Source: Sphingomonadaceae bacterium 3R27E2-A
Lineage (GTDB): Bacteria; Pseudomonadota; Alphaproteobacteria; Sphingomonadales; Sphingomonadaceae
DNA: 41,563 bases
Direction of reading: 5' to 3'
Assembly (NCBI GenBank): GCA_005503165.1
Contig: SCNT01000037.1
Location: 1-41,563, forward strand
The notes beneath the pieces are model-generated. The model had not been told where the DNA came from, made no database searches, and was given only the letters and a program-made list of their open reading frames with translations. Positions 1-10,369 of the stretch are shown here, one piece after another. A program made the position numbers and the translations under genes. How positions within the stretch are numbered: the first letter of the stretch is position 1; each line of letters starts with the position of its first letter.

Positions 1-1646
1 CCCCCACGCCGACCCCGCCGAGCTTCGCGGTCAATTTCACCTCGGTAGCGGCGAACCAGAACGACATGGTCACCGTCCCCGCGGGCTACACGGTCGATGT
101 GCTGCTCAAGGCCGGCGATTCGGTCGAGAGCGGCACGCCCTATGCGGGCAGCTTCCCCGCCAGCCCCGCGGTCGCCGAGAAATGGGCCGGCGGCAACCAT
201 GACGGCATGGAATATTTCGCTTTCCCGGGCGTCGACGCCAACAACCGCGGTCTGCTTGCGATCAACCACGAATATCCCGATTTCAACATCCTGATGGCGG
301 GAAGCTACAACCCCGCGACCGCCACCGCCGACCAGAAGGCGATCGCTTTGTCGGCAGTCGGCATCGGCGTCGTCGAGATCGCCAAGGGCAGCGACGGAAA
401 ATGGGCGGTCCAGCCGGGTTCGACCTACAACCGCCGCTACACGGGCAACACCAGCTATCGTGCTGGCGGTCCCGCCGCGGGCCTCCTGTCGGGCAGCATC
501 AAGGGCATGCTCAACAATTGCGCCAGCGGCCGCACCCCATGGGACACCTACCTCACCTGCGAAGAGACGACCGACAATTATCTCGACCCGACGCAGCCCG
601 CGCGGGATTATGGCTGGGTGGTCGAGATCGACCCGCTGCGCGAACTCGCCGCGCCGACCAAGCGCACCGCGATGGGCCGCTTCAGCCATGAGAATGTCGC
701 GTTCATGACGAACCCCGACCGCCGCGTCGCCTTCTACATGGGTGACGACAGCACCCCGGGCTGCGTCTATAAATTCGTGGCCGACCGTGCCTACAGCACC
801 AGCAACCGCGCCGCGAACACCGATCTGCTCGATTACGGCACACTGTATGTCGCGCGCTTCAACGGCGACGGCACGGGCGAGTGGCGCGCGCTGGTCGTCG
901 GGCAGAACGGCCTGACCGCCGGCGCATCGGACCCCGGCAACGTCAGCCAGAGCACGACCCCGCCGGCGCCGACGATCGTCGACTTCAACAGCCAGGCCGA
1001 CGTGCTGATCAACACCGCCTCGGCAGCGCGCGTCGCCGGCGGCACGGTGATGGACCGCCCCGAGTGGGTCACGGTCGCCCCCGACGACAAGTCGATCTTC
1101 GTCACGCTGACCAACAACAGCGGCCGCCGCGTCACCGACCCGATGAACCCGCGCGTCACCAATTTGCACGGGCATATCGTCAAATTCCGCGAGGAAGGAG
1201 ATTCGCCGCTGGCGACCAAGTTCAGCTGGGAAATCTTCCTGCTCGCAGGCGACCCCTCGCTGGCGTCGGGGGGCAGCAACCTGACCGGCAACATCAACGG
1301 CGACACTTTCTCGAGCCCCGATGGCCTGCGCATCGACCCGCAGGGCCGCATGTGGGTGCAGACCGACCACAGCGTTCCGGGCAATTCGGGCGTTGCGGGC
1401 AAGACGATAGACCAGGCCTTCGGCCATAATGCGATGTTCTTCGTCGACCAGGCCACCAAGCAGTCGAAGCGCTTCCTGGTCGGGCCGCTCGGCTGCGAGA
1501 TCACCGGCCTCGCCTATACGCCGGACCTGCGCACCTTCTTCGTCAACATCCAGCATCCCACGGGTAATTGGCCGGTCGCGGGCGAGCAGCCGCGCTCGTC
1601 GACGATCGTGGTGCGCCGCACCGACAACCAGCCGGTCGGCAACTGA
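1..1646 (+). CDS. PhoX/DUF839-family phosphatase-like protein, 5' truncated
   Basis: The reading frame is open from the left edge (codons start at base 3) to a TGA at 1644-1646, so the N-terminus and any export signal lie outside the window. The ATG at 66 is internal to the frame. Visible family features include GGNHDGMEYF, AINHEY, the TYLTCEE block near the middle of the first half, GRFSHENVAF, GDDSTPGCVYKFV, RPEWVTVAPDD and a C-terminal SSPDGLRIDPQGRMW block. These match the DUF839/PhoX beta-propeller family, secreted calcium/iron-dependent alkaline phosphatases. The acidic and Cys residues of the TCEE motif fit metal binding. Some DUF839 members have no proven phosphatase activity, so the reaction is inferred from the family. 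The gene converges on the CAP-domain gene across a hairpin. Confidence 0.85.
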   Translation, partial: PTPTPPSFAVNFTSVAANQNDMVTVPAGYTVDVLLKAGDSVESGTPYAGSFPASPAVAEKWAGGNHDGMEYFAFPGVDANNRGLLAINHEYPDFNILMAGSYNPATATADQKAIALSAVGIGVVEIAKGSDGKWAVQPGSTYNRRYTGNTSYRAGGPAAGLLSGSIKGMLNNCASGRTPWDTYLTCEETTDNYLDPTQPARDYGWVVEIDPLRELAAPTKRTAMGRFSHENVAFMTNPDRRVAFYMGDDSTPGCVYKFVADRAYSTSNRAANTDLLDYGTLYVARFNGDGTGEWRALVVGQNGLTAGASDPGNVSQSTTPPAPTIVDFNSQADVLINTASAARVAGGTVMDRPEWVTVAPDDKSIFVTLTNNSGRRVTDPMNPRVTNLHGHIVKFREEGDSPLATKFSWEIFLLAGDPSLASGGSNLTGNINGDTFSSPDGLRIDPQGRMWVQTDHSVPGNSGVAGKTIDQAFGHNAMFFVDQATKQSKRFLVGPLGCEITGLAYTPDLRTFFVNIQHPTGNWPVAGEQPRSSTIVVRRTDNQPVGN

Positions 1647-1652
1647 TCAGCG

Positions 1653-1690
1653 CGCCGCCCGCCGGTCCCCCTCGGGACAGGCGGGCGGCG
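1653..1690. terminator. Bidirectional hairpin between convergent genes
   Basis: A perfect 11-base inverted repeat (CGCCGCCCGCC at 1653-1663 and its complement at 1680-1690) encloses a second 5-base stem (GTCCC / GGGAC) with a CCTC loop. It fills the gap between two convergent stop codons. There is no T-run on either side, so it may act as a stem-only terminator or as an RNA 3'-end stabiliser. Confidence 0.6.
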
Positions 1691-2347
1691 TTACTGCGCC
1701 CGCTTCGGCGGCGGCGGGGGTGAGCCGTCGGGGGTGGGCGAAAACATGATCACGCACATGGTGCGATGGACCTTGTGCGACCCGCAGGCGATGCCGGCAT
1801 AACGATGCCCCGGCCGCAGCAGGCTGTTGCGATGCCCGCGGTCCGGGACCCCGTCGTCGATCAGCAATTGATGGATCACCCCCGCCGGGCTGTGGTGGCC
1901 ATAGGTGATGACCTCGCTGACATAAGGACCGCCGCCCCGCGCGGTCGCGCGCTCGCCCGGGCCGCGGCCGCCGGTGTAGTGGCCGACGGCGCCCGAGCGC
2001 GACTGCGCCGCGACATGGTCGGCCGCCGCGCGTTCGAGCACGGGGCCGCGTTCGAGCGCCCCGAGCGGCTTCGCCGGGCGGAGGTCGCGGATCGCCTCGT
2101 CGACCGCCGCGACACCCTCACAAGTCAAGATGTCGATCTCGTCGCGGTCGTGTCCGCGCAGCAGCCGGCCCTCGAAGCGCGGGCGATAGGCGCGCAGGAC
2201 ATCGGCATAGCCCGCGGGATTGCCGCGGAAGCGGTTCAGTTCGGCGAAGACACCGGCTTCGAAATCGTCGGGCGCGAGCGCGGCGGCGGCCACGGCGCCG
2301 CCCGCCATCAACCCCGCCGCTGCGACCCATCGGAAATATTTCGTCAT
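1691..2347 (-). CDS. CAP-domain (SCP/PR-1-like) secreted protein
   Basis: The product is a 218-residue CAP-superfamily protein. The ATG at 2347 is preferred because it is followed at once by a signal-peptide-like start (MTKYFRWVAAAGLMAGG, then an Ala-rich stretch to about residue 24). A longer frame from a TTG at 2386 would bury this signal. The CAP core follows: ELNRFRGNPAGYA near the mature N-terminus, an AADHVAAQ helix, GHYTG, and the C-terminal HRNSLL signature followed by GIACG and a CVIMFSP strand. The tail is Pro-rich and ends in PPPPPKRAQ. Bacterial CAP proteins are extracytoplasmic and mostly of unknown function. The sequence shows no enzymatic role. It is transcribed convergently with the phosphatase gene and divergently from ychF. 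Confidence 0.8.
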   Translation of the reverse strand: MTKYFRWVAAAGLMAGGAVAAAALAPDDFEAGVFAELNRFRGNPAGYADVLRAYRPRFEGRLLRGHDRDEIDILTCEGVAAVDEAIRDLRPAKPLGALERGPVLERAAADHVAAQSRSGAVGHYTGGRGPGERATARGGGPYVSEVITYGHHSPAGVIHQLLIDDGVPDRGHRNSLLRPGHRYAGIACGSHKVHRTMCVIMFSPTPDGSPPPPPKRAQ

Positions 2348-2478
2348 CGCGGACGCAATAGAGGTCCAACACTGAATCCTTTGCAACCATTATCGCGCCA
2401 AGGCTGGCGCGCCGCGCCACTTGTCGCTAGGGGCGCGGGCAAACACCGGCGCGACGCCGGAACGCTCACGGAGTTTTT

Positions 2479-3576
2479 ATGGGTTTCAAATGCGGCATCG
2501 TCGGGCTGCCCAATGTCGGCAAGTCCACCCTGTTCAACGCGCTGACCGAGACCGCGGCGGCGCAGGCGGCGAATTATCCCTTCTGCACGATCGAGCCGAA
2601 TATCGGCAATGTCGCGGTGCCCGACAACCGGCTGGAGAAGCTCGCGGCGATCGCGAGCAGCAAGAAGATCATCGCGACGCAGCTCGCCTTCGTCGACATC
2701 GCGGGCCTCGTACGCGGCGCGTCGAAGGGCGAGGGCCTGGGCAACCAGTTCCTCGGCAATATCCGCGAGGTCGATGCAATCGTCCACGTCCTGCGCTGTT
2801 TCGAGGATGACGACATCCAGCATGTCGAGAACAAGGTTGACCCCGTCGCCGACGCCGAGACGGTCGAGACCGAATTGCTGCTCGCCGACCTCGAAAGCCT
2901 CGAAAAGCGCGTTCCCGCATTCGCGAAAAAGGCGGCGCAGGGCGACAAGGAGGCCAAGATTGCCGCGTCGGTGCTAGGACAGGCGCTCGACCTGCTGCGC
3001 GATGGCAAGCCCGCGCGGCTGGTCGATCCCAAGGACGCCGAGGAAGCCCGCGTGCTGCGCACCGCGCAGCTGCTGACCTCGAAACCCGTGCTTTATGTCT
3101 GCAACGTCGATGAGGGCAGCGCGGCGGGCGGCAACGCCTTTTCCGAAAAAGTCTTCGCCAAGGCTGCGGCCGAGGACGCGCAGGCGGTGGTCGTGTCGGC
3201 GGCGATCGAGAGCGAGCTGGTCACGATGGACATGGCCGATCGCATGGAGTTCCTCGAAGAGATGGGGCTGCACGAAACCGGCCTCGCGCGCGTCATCCGC
3301 GCGGGGTACGAGCTGCTCCACCTGATCACCTTCTTCACCGTCGGCCCGCAGGAAGCGCGCGCCTGGACCGTCCATCAGGGCGCGACCGCGCCCGAAGCCG
3401 CTGGCGAGATTCACAGCGATTTCCAGAAGGGTTTCATCCGCGCCGAGACCATCGCCTATGACGATTATGTCGCGCTCGGCGGCGAAGCCAAGGCGCGCGA
3501 AGCGGGCAAGCTGCGCGCCGAGGGCAAGGCCTATGTCGTGCACGACGGCGACGTGATGCACTTCCTGCACAGCTGA
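2479..3576 (+). CDS. ychF: Redox-regulated ATPase / ribosome-binding GTPase-like YchF (OLA1 family)
   Basis: This 365-residue protein has the usual YchF length. The G1 P-loop GLPNVGKST lies at residues 9-17, followed by the NYPFCTIEPN switch region, a G3 DIAGLVRGASKGEGLGNQFL block, and NVDE in place of the usual NKxD. The NVDE form is the YchF/OLA1 hallmark and goes with ATP rather than GTP preference. The C-terminal TGS domain includes FTVGPQEARAW and ends with YVVHDGDVMHFLHS. It is a cytosolic P-loop NTPase that binds ribosomes and takes part in stress and translation control. The ATG at 2479 has a weak ACGGAG upstream. The gene appears monocistronic, preceded by the divergent CAP gene and followed by a 346-base gene-free stretch. 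Confidence 0.97.
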   Translation: MGFKCGIVGLPNVGKSTLFNALTETAAAQAANYPFCTIEPNIGNVAVPDNRLEKLAAIASSKKIIATQLAFVDIAGLVRGASKGEGLGNQFLGNIREVDAIVHVLRCFEDDDIQHVENKVDPVADAETVETELLLADLESLEKRVPAFAKKAAQGDKEAKIAASVLGQALDLLRDGKPARLVDPKDAEEARVLRTAQLLTSKPVLYVCNVDEGSAAGGNAFSEKVFAKAAAEDAQAVVVSAAIESELVTMDMADRMEFLEEMGLHETGLARVIRAGYELLHLITFFTVGPQEARAWTVHQGATAPEAAGEIHSDFQKGFIRAETIAYDDYVALGGEAKAREAGKLRAEGKAYVVHDGDVMHFLHS

Positions 3577-3793
3577 GCAACAGTCGCGAGATACGGCAAA
3601 GTTCAGTAAAGTTCAGCCTTGTGCGGCGCCGATTTGTACTTTGCGATATGATGAGGAGCTGCGGCGCAGCTCGCGTTTCTACCGATAAAATGAAAGAGCA
3701 GAACGAAGGCTGGCGCAGCCAGATAATGTAGGACAGACTTTTTTGAAGGCGATGTCCGCTTTGCGGCGGGGAGCGGACGTCCGACCTATCCCC

Positions 3794-3866
3794 TTCCCCG
3801 GCGCAGGCCGGGGCCCAGGATGCGAGGACCGTGCTTGCCATCTGGACCCCGGCTTGCGCCAGGGAA
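3794..3866. repeat. REP-like inverted repeat in the ychF-mutL gap
   Basis: Two 26-27 base arms (3794-3820 and 3841-3866) are near-perfect inverted copies with a core of CCGGCGCAGGCCGGGG type, separated by about 20 bases. It sits in the 346-base region (3577-3922) between the ends of ychF and mutL. In the rest of that region I see only a short tandem AAAGTTCAG duplication near 3598-3616. The arm sequence resembles short palindromic repeats dispersed in sphingomonad genomes, which is from memory and not tested here. It could form an extended cruciform or RNA hairpin and end transcription from both sides. Confidence 0.7.
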
Positions 3867-3922
3867 CGACAAGGTTCGCCCGTTTGCAGACACTCGAGCA
3901 AAGCCGCCGTGCCCCAACCCGT

Positions 3923-5740
3923 TCATTTCCTCCCGAACAATTTTTCAACATCGTCCATCGCAAGCTTTATCCAGGTCGGGCGGCCGTGGTTGCACTGGCC
4001 CGAGTGCGGGGTCACTTCCATCTGGCGGAGCAGCGCGTTCATCTCGGTGACGCTGAGCGTCCGTCCGGCGCGCACCGAGCCGTGGCACGCCATCGTCGCG
4101 GCGACGAGTTCGAGCTTTTCGTTGAGGCCGAGTGCGGCGTCGTAGCCCGCGAGGTCGTCGGCGATGTCGGTGACCAGCCTGATGCAGTCGATGGTGCCGA
4201 GCATCGCCGGGGTTGCGCGCACCATCACCGCGGCGGGGCCGAAGCGTTCGAGTTCGACCCCGAGCGCGGCGAGCTGCGGCGCGGCGGCTTCGAGCCGGTC
4301 GCATGTGGGTTCGTCGAGCTCGACGACCTCGGGGAGCAGCAGGCCTTGCGACGGCACCGCCCTCCCCGCCATGCCGGCGCGGAGTTGCTCGAGCACCAGC
4401 CGCTCGTGCGCAGCGTGCTGGTCGACGATGACGAGCCCGTCCTCGGCCTCGGCGACGATATAGGTGCGTGCGATCTGGCCCCTGGCGATGCCGAGTGGAT
4501 GCTCCTCCGCTTGCGGCGGCGGGGCGACGGCGACTTCGGCGCGCCCCGCGAGCGGCGCGGGCGAAGCGAAGGGGACGAGCCGGTCGTAGACGCGCGCGAC
4601 GTCGGGCGATGGCGGCGCAATGTCGGCGCCGAACAGATGCACCGCGGGTTCGGTGCGCGGCGCGGCGCCGAAGAGGAAGCCCGTCGCCGGCGCGGGCGCC
4701 GCGGGCTCCTGCTGCCATGCCGCGAGCGCCGCCTCGGCGGGGCGCTGGACGCTGCGGAAGCCATGTTCGTCGAGCGCACGGCGGAGGCCGCCGACGATCA
4801 TCCCGCGCACGAGCTGCGGGTCGCGGAAGCGCACCTCGGTCTTGGCGGGGTGGACGTTCACGTCGACCTCGCTCGCGGGCACGTCGAGGAACAGCGCGAC
4901 GACGGGGTGGCGATCGCGCGCGAGCAAATCGGCATAGGCGCCGCGCAGCGCGCCGACGAGCAGCCGGTCCTTCACCGGGCGGCCGTTGACGAAGAGATAT
5001 TGGTGGTCGGAGACGCCGCGATTATAGGTCGGCAGGCTGATCACCCCGCCCAGATGCAGCTCGCCGCGCCCCAGATCGACCCCGATGCTGTTCGACGCGA
5101 GGTCGCGGCTGGTGAGCGCCGCGACGCGCGCGAGCCGGTCCTGCCCGCCCTGGACGTCGAGCACGCGGCGCCCGTCGTGCTCCATCGAAAAACCGACCTC
5201 CGGATTGGCCATGGCGAGGCGCTTCACGACGTCAAGGCAGGCGGCATATTCGCTGCGCCCGCTGCGCAGGAATTTGCGCCGCGCGGGGATGCGCGCGAAG
5301 AGGTCCTCGACCAGCACGCGCGTGCCCTTGGCGAGCGCCGCGGGTCCCTCGGCGACGAGCGCGCCATTGTCGACGACCCGCTTCCAGCCGTCGGCGCCCG
5401 GCATCCGGCTCTCGATCGTCAGCCGCGCGACGCTGGCAATCGAGGGCAAGGCCTCGCCGCGAAAACCGAGCGTGGTCACCTGTTCGATCGCGTCGTCGGG
5501 CAGCTTCGAGGTGGCATGGCGTTCGAGCGCCAGCGCCATGTCGGCAGGGGTCATTCCCGACCCGTCGTCCTCGACCTCGATTCGCGCGATACCGCCTTCG
5601 GCGATTCGCACCGAAATGCGCGTCGAACCCGCGTCTATGGCGTTTTCAACCAGTTCCTTGAGCGCCGCAGCCGGTCTTTCGACCACTTCACCGGCTGCGA
5701 TCCGATTTACGAGCGTTTCGGGCAGGCGGCGTATTGACAT
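3923..5740 (-). CDS. mutL: DNA mismatch repair protein MutL, endonuclease type
   Basis: This 605-residue protein is a GHKL ATPase that couples MutS mismatch recognition to strand removal. The ATPase motifs are clear: KELVENAIDAGS with E29 and N33, DDGSGM at 59-63, RHATSKL at 74-80 and GFRGEALPSI at 92-101. A linker rich in Ala and Pro follows from roughly residue 330 to 420. The C-terminal domain carries the metal-binding DQHA(x2)E(x4)E motif (about residue 435), ACHGSVRA and QCNHGRPTW. These match the nicking-endonuclease site found in MutL of bacteria lacking MutH. The start MSIRRLPETLVNRIAAGEVV is canonical. The gene is divergent from mreB across a 186-base region and ends next to the palindromic repeat. 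Confidence 0.97.
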   Translation of the reverse strand: MSIRRLPETLVNRIAAGEVVERPAAALKELVENAIDAGSTRISVRIAEGGIARIEVEDDGSGMTPADMALALERHATSKLPDDAIEQVTTLGFRGEALPSIASVARLTIESRMPGADGWKRVVDNGALVAEGPAALAKGTRVLVEDLFARIPARRKFLRSGRSEYAACLDVVKRLAMANPEVGFSMEHDGRRVLDVQGGQDRLARVAALTSRDLASNSIGVDLGRGELHLGGVISLPTYNRGVSDHQYLFVNGRPVKDRLLVGALRGAYADLLARDRHPVVALFLDVPASEVDVNVHPAKTEVRFRDPQLVRGMIVGGLRRALDEHGFRSVQRPAEAALAAWQQEPAAPAPATGFLFGAAPRTEPAVHLFGADIAPPSPDVARVYDRLVPFASPAPLAGRAEVAVAPPPQAEEHPLGIARGQIARTYIVAEAEDGLVIVDQHAAHERLVLEQLRAGMAGRAVPSQGLLLPEVVELDEPTCDRLEAAAPQLAALGVELERFGPAAVMVRATPAMLGTIDCIRLVTDIADDLAGYDAALGLNEKLELVAATMACHGSVRAGRTLSVTEMNALLRQMEVTPHSGQCNHGRPTWIKLAMDDVEKLFGRK

Positions 5741-5800
5741 AATCCCTTCCCTAGCGCAGTCGGACGCAATTCGCGACCCACCCGCACAGCCTGATCATTT

Positions 5801-5824
5801 TGTCCAGCCAGCCCCCCTTGGACA
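5801..5824. promoter_or_regulatory. Possible dyad in the mutL-mreB divergent promoter region
   Basis: TGTCCA at 5801-5806 is inverted as TGGACA at 5819-5824 with a 12-base C-rich spacer. It lies about midway in the 186 bases separating the divergent starts of mutL and mreB. Six-base arms are short, so this may be chance. No clear -10/-35 pair was recognised. Confidence 0.25.
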
Positions 5825-5920
5825 GGCCGGAATCTCCCCCTGATTGGTCCTGCCCCCGGACGGGAACGCGTCGGCAAACTCGGCGACGGGGCGCTCCGTT
5901 CGCAAGGCAGACAGGAATGA

Positions 5921-6973
<1,053 letters not shown>

Positions 6974-6993
6974 TCGAAGGGTAACGAATCCCC

Positions 6994-7914
6994 ATGGTCC
7001 GCCCGGCAGCTCGGCGTCCGGGGCAATCCCGAAAGGCCCAGACGAGCCTGTTCGTCGCCTATGTCATCGCGGTGACCGGGGCGGTCGCGGGCCTGTTGCT
7101 GGCGATCCTGTCGGTTGCCGACCCCGTGGGTTTCGCGGCGCTGCGCGTCGCGAGCCATGAGGTCACCGCCCCCGTCGCGCGCGGCACCCGCTCGGTCATC
7201 GGCTCGATCTCGGGCATCGACGATGCGGTCTCGGCCTATGTGAGCGCGGGATCGCAGAACAGCCGGCTGCGCGCCGAACTCGCCGACGCGCGGCGGCAAT
7301 TGGTGGCGACGAGCGCGCTGCAGGAAGAGAACCGCCAGCTGAAAACGCTGCTCAAGCTGCAGGAAGCCGACAAGACGGGGGTCGCCAACGGCTATCTGCT
7401 CACCTCGACCTCGACCAGCAGCAAGCGCATCGCCTTGCTCAGCATCGGGCGTAACCTGGGCGTTGCGGCGGGACAACCAGTGCGCGGCGCCGACGGGCTG
7501 ATCGGCCGCGTGCTGTCGAGCGGGCCGTCGGTGTCGCAGGTGCTGCTGCTCACCGACGTCGACAATATCGTGCCGATCCGCCGCGCGCGCGATGGCCTTC
7601 CCGCGCTCGCCTATGGCCGCGGCAACGGCGACCTCGACATCCGCACGCTCAACATCGCAAACAACCCGTTCAAGCCCGGCGACATCCTGGTCACCTCGGG
7701 CACCGGCGGGCTGTATCCGCCCAATGTCCCGGTCGCGATCGTCGTGCGGCGGACCAGCGAGGGCGCGCTCGCACGGCCGCTCGCCGATCCGGCCAAGGTC
7801 GACGCGGTGTCGGTGCTGCGCCCCTATACGCCCGACAACATCGAGGCGCAGACGGTTCCCCGGCCGGCGACGCCCGCCCCGGCTGCGGTGCCGGTGCCCA
7901 AGACCGCGCCATGA
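6994..7914 (+). CDS. mreC: Rod shape-determining protein MreC
   Basis: This 306-residue bitopic membrane protein organises the elongasome in the periplasm. A basic cytoplasmic head (MVRPAARRPGQSRKAQ) leads into one transmembrane helix at about residues 20-45. A coiled-coil stretch at about 88-125 (NSRLRAELADARRQL, then EENRQLKTLLKLQEA) follows. Then comes the double beta-barrel MreC domain with GRVLSSGPSVSQVLLLTD and an acidic, Pro/Ala-rich tail. It begins 20 bases after mreB, and its stop overlaps the mreD start (ATGA at 7911). Confidence 0.95.
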   Translation: MVRPAARRPGQSRKAQTSLFVAYVIAVTGAVAGLLLAILSVADPVGFAALRVASHEVTAPVARGTRSVIGSISGIDDAVSAYVSAGSQNSRLRAELADARRQLVATSALQEENRQLKTLLKLQEADKTGVANGYLLTSTSTSSKRIALLSIGRNLGVAAGQPVRGADGLIGRVLSSGPSVSQVLLLTDVDNIVPIRRARDGLPALAYGRGNGDLDIRTLNIANNPFKPGDILVTSGTGGLYPPNVPVAIVVRRTSEGALARPLADPAKVDAVSVLRPYTPDNIEAQTVPRPATPAPAAVPVPKTAP

Positions 7915-8435
7915 ACCGCGCCGCCGCGCCCCTGCAGCGCGAGCCTGCGTCGCGCTGGCGCATGCAGGCGGTGCCCGTCGCGACGGTGATGTTCGCCTCG
8001 GCGCTGCCGCTGATGCTGCCGATGGTCGCGAGTTCGCCGGTGCTGCCGCCGCTCGGGCTCTTGCTCTTCCTCTGCTGGCAACTGCTGCGGCTCGAGATGT
8101 GGCCGGTGTGGATCGGGCTGCCGCTGGGCCTGTGGGACGATCTGTTCAGCGGCGCGCCGATCGGCACCGCGGTCGGGCTGTGGACGCTCGCGACGATCGC
8201 GATCCATTATTTCTCGCAGCGCGTCTATTGGCGCGGTTTCGTCCACGACTGGGGCGTGGCAGCGCTGCTGGTCGCCGTGATCCAGGCGCTCGCCGCGCTC
8301 ATCGCGCATCCCGATGCGCATATGGGCCGCGTGCTCGGCCTTGTGGCGCCGCAGATCGTCATCTCGGCACTGCTCGTCCCTCTCTTCCTTCGCCTGACCG
8401 GCAAGTTTGACAATTTCCGCCTGAAACGCCGATAG
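7911..8435 (+). CDS. mreD: Rod shape-determining protein MreD
   Basis: A small (174-residue), very hydrophobic protein with four or five predicted membrane segments, including about residues 24-60, 65-85, 90-105 and 110-150. The WPVWIGLPLGLWDDLFSGAPIG block (split between residues 64 and 85) contains the conserved GLWDDLFSG element of MreD. It is an integral inner-membrane partner of MreC and PBP2/RodA. The ATG overlaps the mreC stop by four bases, which points to translational coupling. The next gene begins 20 bases downstream. Confidence 0.9.
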   Translation: MNRAAAPLQREPASRWRMQAVPVATVMFASALPLMLPMVASSPVLPPLGLLLFLCWQLLRLEMWPVWIGLPLGLWDDLFSGAPIGTAVGLWTLATIAIHYFSQRVYWRGFVHDWGVAALLVAVIQALAALIAHPDAHMGRVLGLVAPQIVISALLVPLFLRLTGKFDNFRLKRR

Positions 8436-8455
8436 ACTGGTTCCAACGCCTCATC

Positions 8456-10369
8456 ATGTTCCGCAAGAAGAGTCCGCCGATCACCGAAGCCTGGAGGGGC
8501 ATGACCTTCACGCGCCGCGCGATGCTGGTCGGCGGCGGGCAGATGGTCATCGGCGGTGCGCTCGCGGCGCGCATGGCCTATATATCGATCATCGACAACG
8601 ACCATTATGTCCTTGAATCGGAAAGCAATCGTGTCAATCTGACACTGGTTCCGCCGCGGCGCGGCTGGATCGTCGACCGGCGCGGCAAGGCGCTGGCGAA
8701 CAACCGCGTCAGCCTGCGCATCGACCTGATCCCCGACCGGCTGCATGACAAGGAGCTGGTGCTGGGACAGCTCCGCACGCTGCTGCGGCTCGACGGCGAC
8801 GCGATGGAGCGCATCAACCGCGATCTCAAGGCCGCATCGGGCTTCCAGCCGGTCGCGGTCGCCGAGGATCTGTCCGAGGCCGATTACGCGTCGATCCTGG
8901 TCCGCCTGCCCGACCTGCCCGGCGTCGCGCCGCAGCGCGGCTTTGCGCGCAACTATCCGACCGGCGCCGCGGTGGGCCACCTCATCGGCTATGTCGGCGC
9001 GCCGACCGCCGAGGAATATCAGGCGGCGAACAAAGATCCGCTCTACATCACGCCCGGTTTTCGCGTGGGCAAGGACGGGCTGGAGAAATATTTCCAGCCG
9101 ATGCTTCGCGGCGAACCCGGCGCCAAGCGCGTCGAGGTCACCGCGCGCGGCAAGGTGGTGCGCGAACTCGACACGACCGAGGACAAGCAAGGCAAGACCG
9201 TCCACCTGACGATCGACGCCGACCTGCAGGAATATGTCGCGCGGCGCATGGGGCGCGAATCGGGCGCCGCGGTGGTCATCGACTGCGACAACGGCGACAT
9301 CCTCTCCTTCGTCTCGATGCCCAGCTTCGACCCGAACAGCTTTTCGGACGGGATCAGCAGTTCGGAATATAGCTGGCTGCGCGCCGACGATCACCAGCCG
9401 CTGATCAACAAGGCGACGCGCGGCCTCTATCCCCCCGGATCGACGCTGAAGCCGATGGCGGCGATCGCCGCGGTCGAGCATGGCGTCGACCCCAGCGAAC
9501 GTCATACCTGCATCGGCGGTTACCGCCTCGGCAGCCGTTTCTTCCGCTGTCTCGGCACGCACGGGAGCGTCGACATGGCGACCGCGATCATGAAGAGCTG
9601 CAACAGCTATTTCTACTGGCTCGCGCACCGCCTGGGCTATGACGCCTTCGCGCCGACCGCGAAAATGCTGGGGCTCGGCGAGGAATTCCAGCTCGCGGGC
9701 AGCAACCAGCGTTACGGCACCATCCCCGACAGCGCGTGGAAGATGCGCAAATATGATCAGGCCTGGTCGGCGTCGGATTCGCTGAACGCGATCATCGGCC
9801 AGGGTTATGTCAGCGTGAATCCGCTCCAGCTCGCGGTGATGGCCGCGCGCATCGCGTCGGGGCGCAAGCTCTACCCGCGGCTCGTCAACCGCCAGTTCCG
9901 CAACGACCCCCTGCCTTATTCGGCCGACGCCTTCGCGGTCGCGCGCCACGGCATGGACCTGGTCGTCAACGGCCCGGGGGGCACTGCGGGGCGCAGCCGC
10001 CTGCCGCTCGACGGCATTGCCATGGCGGGCAAGACGGGCACCGCGCAGGTACGCGGGCTCAACACCGGCAACGGCAAGAGCGGATCGTGGCGGTTTCGCG
10101 ACCATGGCCTGTTCGTCTGCTTCGCGCCGGTCGACAAACCCAAATATGCCGCGGGCATCGTGATCGAGCACGGCATGGGCGGCAGCCGCGCCGCGGCGCC
10201 GGTGGCCAAGGATTTCATGACCTTCCTCTACGACCGCGAGAAAGCGATGGAGGCGCTCGAAAGTTTCGAGGCCGGCTGGGGCGGCACGATCAAGGAGCGG
10301 ATGGACCGCGATTATGCGGCGTGGAAGACCGGCGCATCGAGCGACCCCGACCCGGATATCCCGCAGTGA
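8456..10369 (+). CDS. mrdA: Penicillin-binding protein 2 (elongation transpeptidase)
   Basis: This 637-residue class B PBP cross-links peptidoglycan during side-wall growth as RodA's partner. A short cytoplasmic head and one membrane helix (about 20-45) are followed by the pedestal, with the RGWIVDRRG motif at about 69-77. The transpeptidase domain carries the SxxK nucleophile motif S329-T-L-K332 in PPGSTLKPM, SxN as S381-C-N383, and KTG at 526-528 (AGKTGTAQ). All three catalytic motifs are intact. The first ATG (8456) has a weak ribosome site, but the membrane-proximal sequence supports it. The end overlaps the rodA start (GTGA). Confidence 0.97.
   Translation: MFRKKSPPITEAWRGMTFTRRAMLVGGGQMVIGGALAARMAYISIIDNDHYVLESESNRVNLTLVPPRRGWIVDRRGKALANNRVSLRIDLIPDRLHDKELVLGQLRTLLRLDGDAMERINRDLKAASGFQPVAVAEDLSEADYASILVRLPDLPGVAPQRGFARNYPTGAAVGHLIGYVGAPTAEEYQAANKDPLYITPGFRVGKDGLEKYFQPMLRGEPGAKRVEVTARGKVVRELDTTEDKQGKTVHLTIDADLQEYVARRMGRESGAAVVIDCDNGDILSFVSMPSFDPNSFSDGISSSEYSWLRADDHQPLINKATRGLYPPGSTLKPMAAIAAVEHGVDPSERHTCIGGYRLGSRFFRCLGTHGSVDMATAIMKSCNSYFYWLAHRLGYDAFAPTAKMLGLGEEFQLAGSNQRYGTIPDSAWKMRKYDQAWSASDSLNAIIGQGYVSVNPLQLAVMAARIASGRKLYPRLVNRQFRNDPLPYSADAFAVARHGMDLVVNGPGGTAGRSRLPLDGIAMAGKTGTAQVRGLNTGNGKSGSWRFRDHGLFVCFAPVDKPKYAAGIVIEHGMGGSRAAAPVAKDFMTFLYDREKAMEALESFEAGWGGTIKERMDRDYAAWKTGASSDPDPDIPQ

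Noticed and set aside
3743..5737. 664-codon plus-strand frame opposite mutL
   Set aside because: Shadow of a GC-rich gene. It shows no domain and is low-complexity (Arg, Ala, Glu, Asp, His), while the minus strand encodes a complete MutL.
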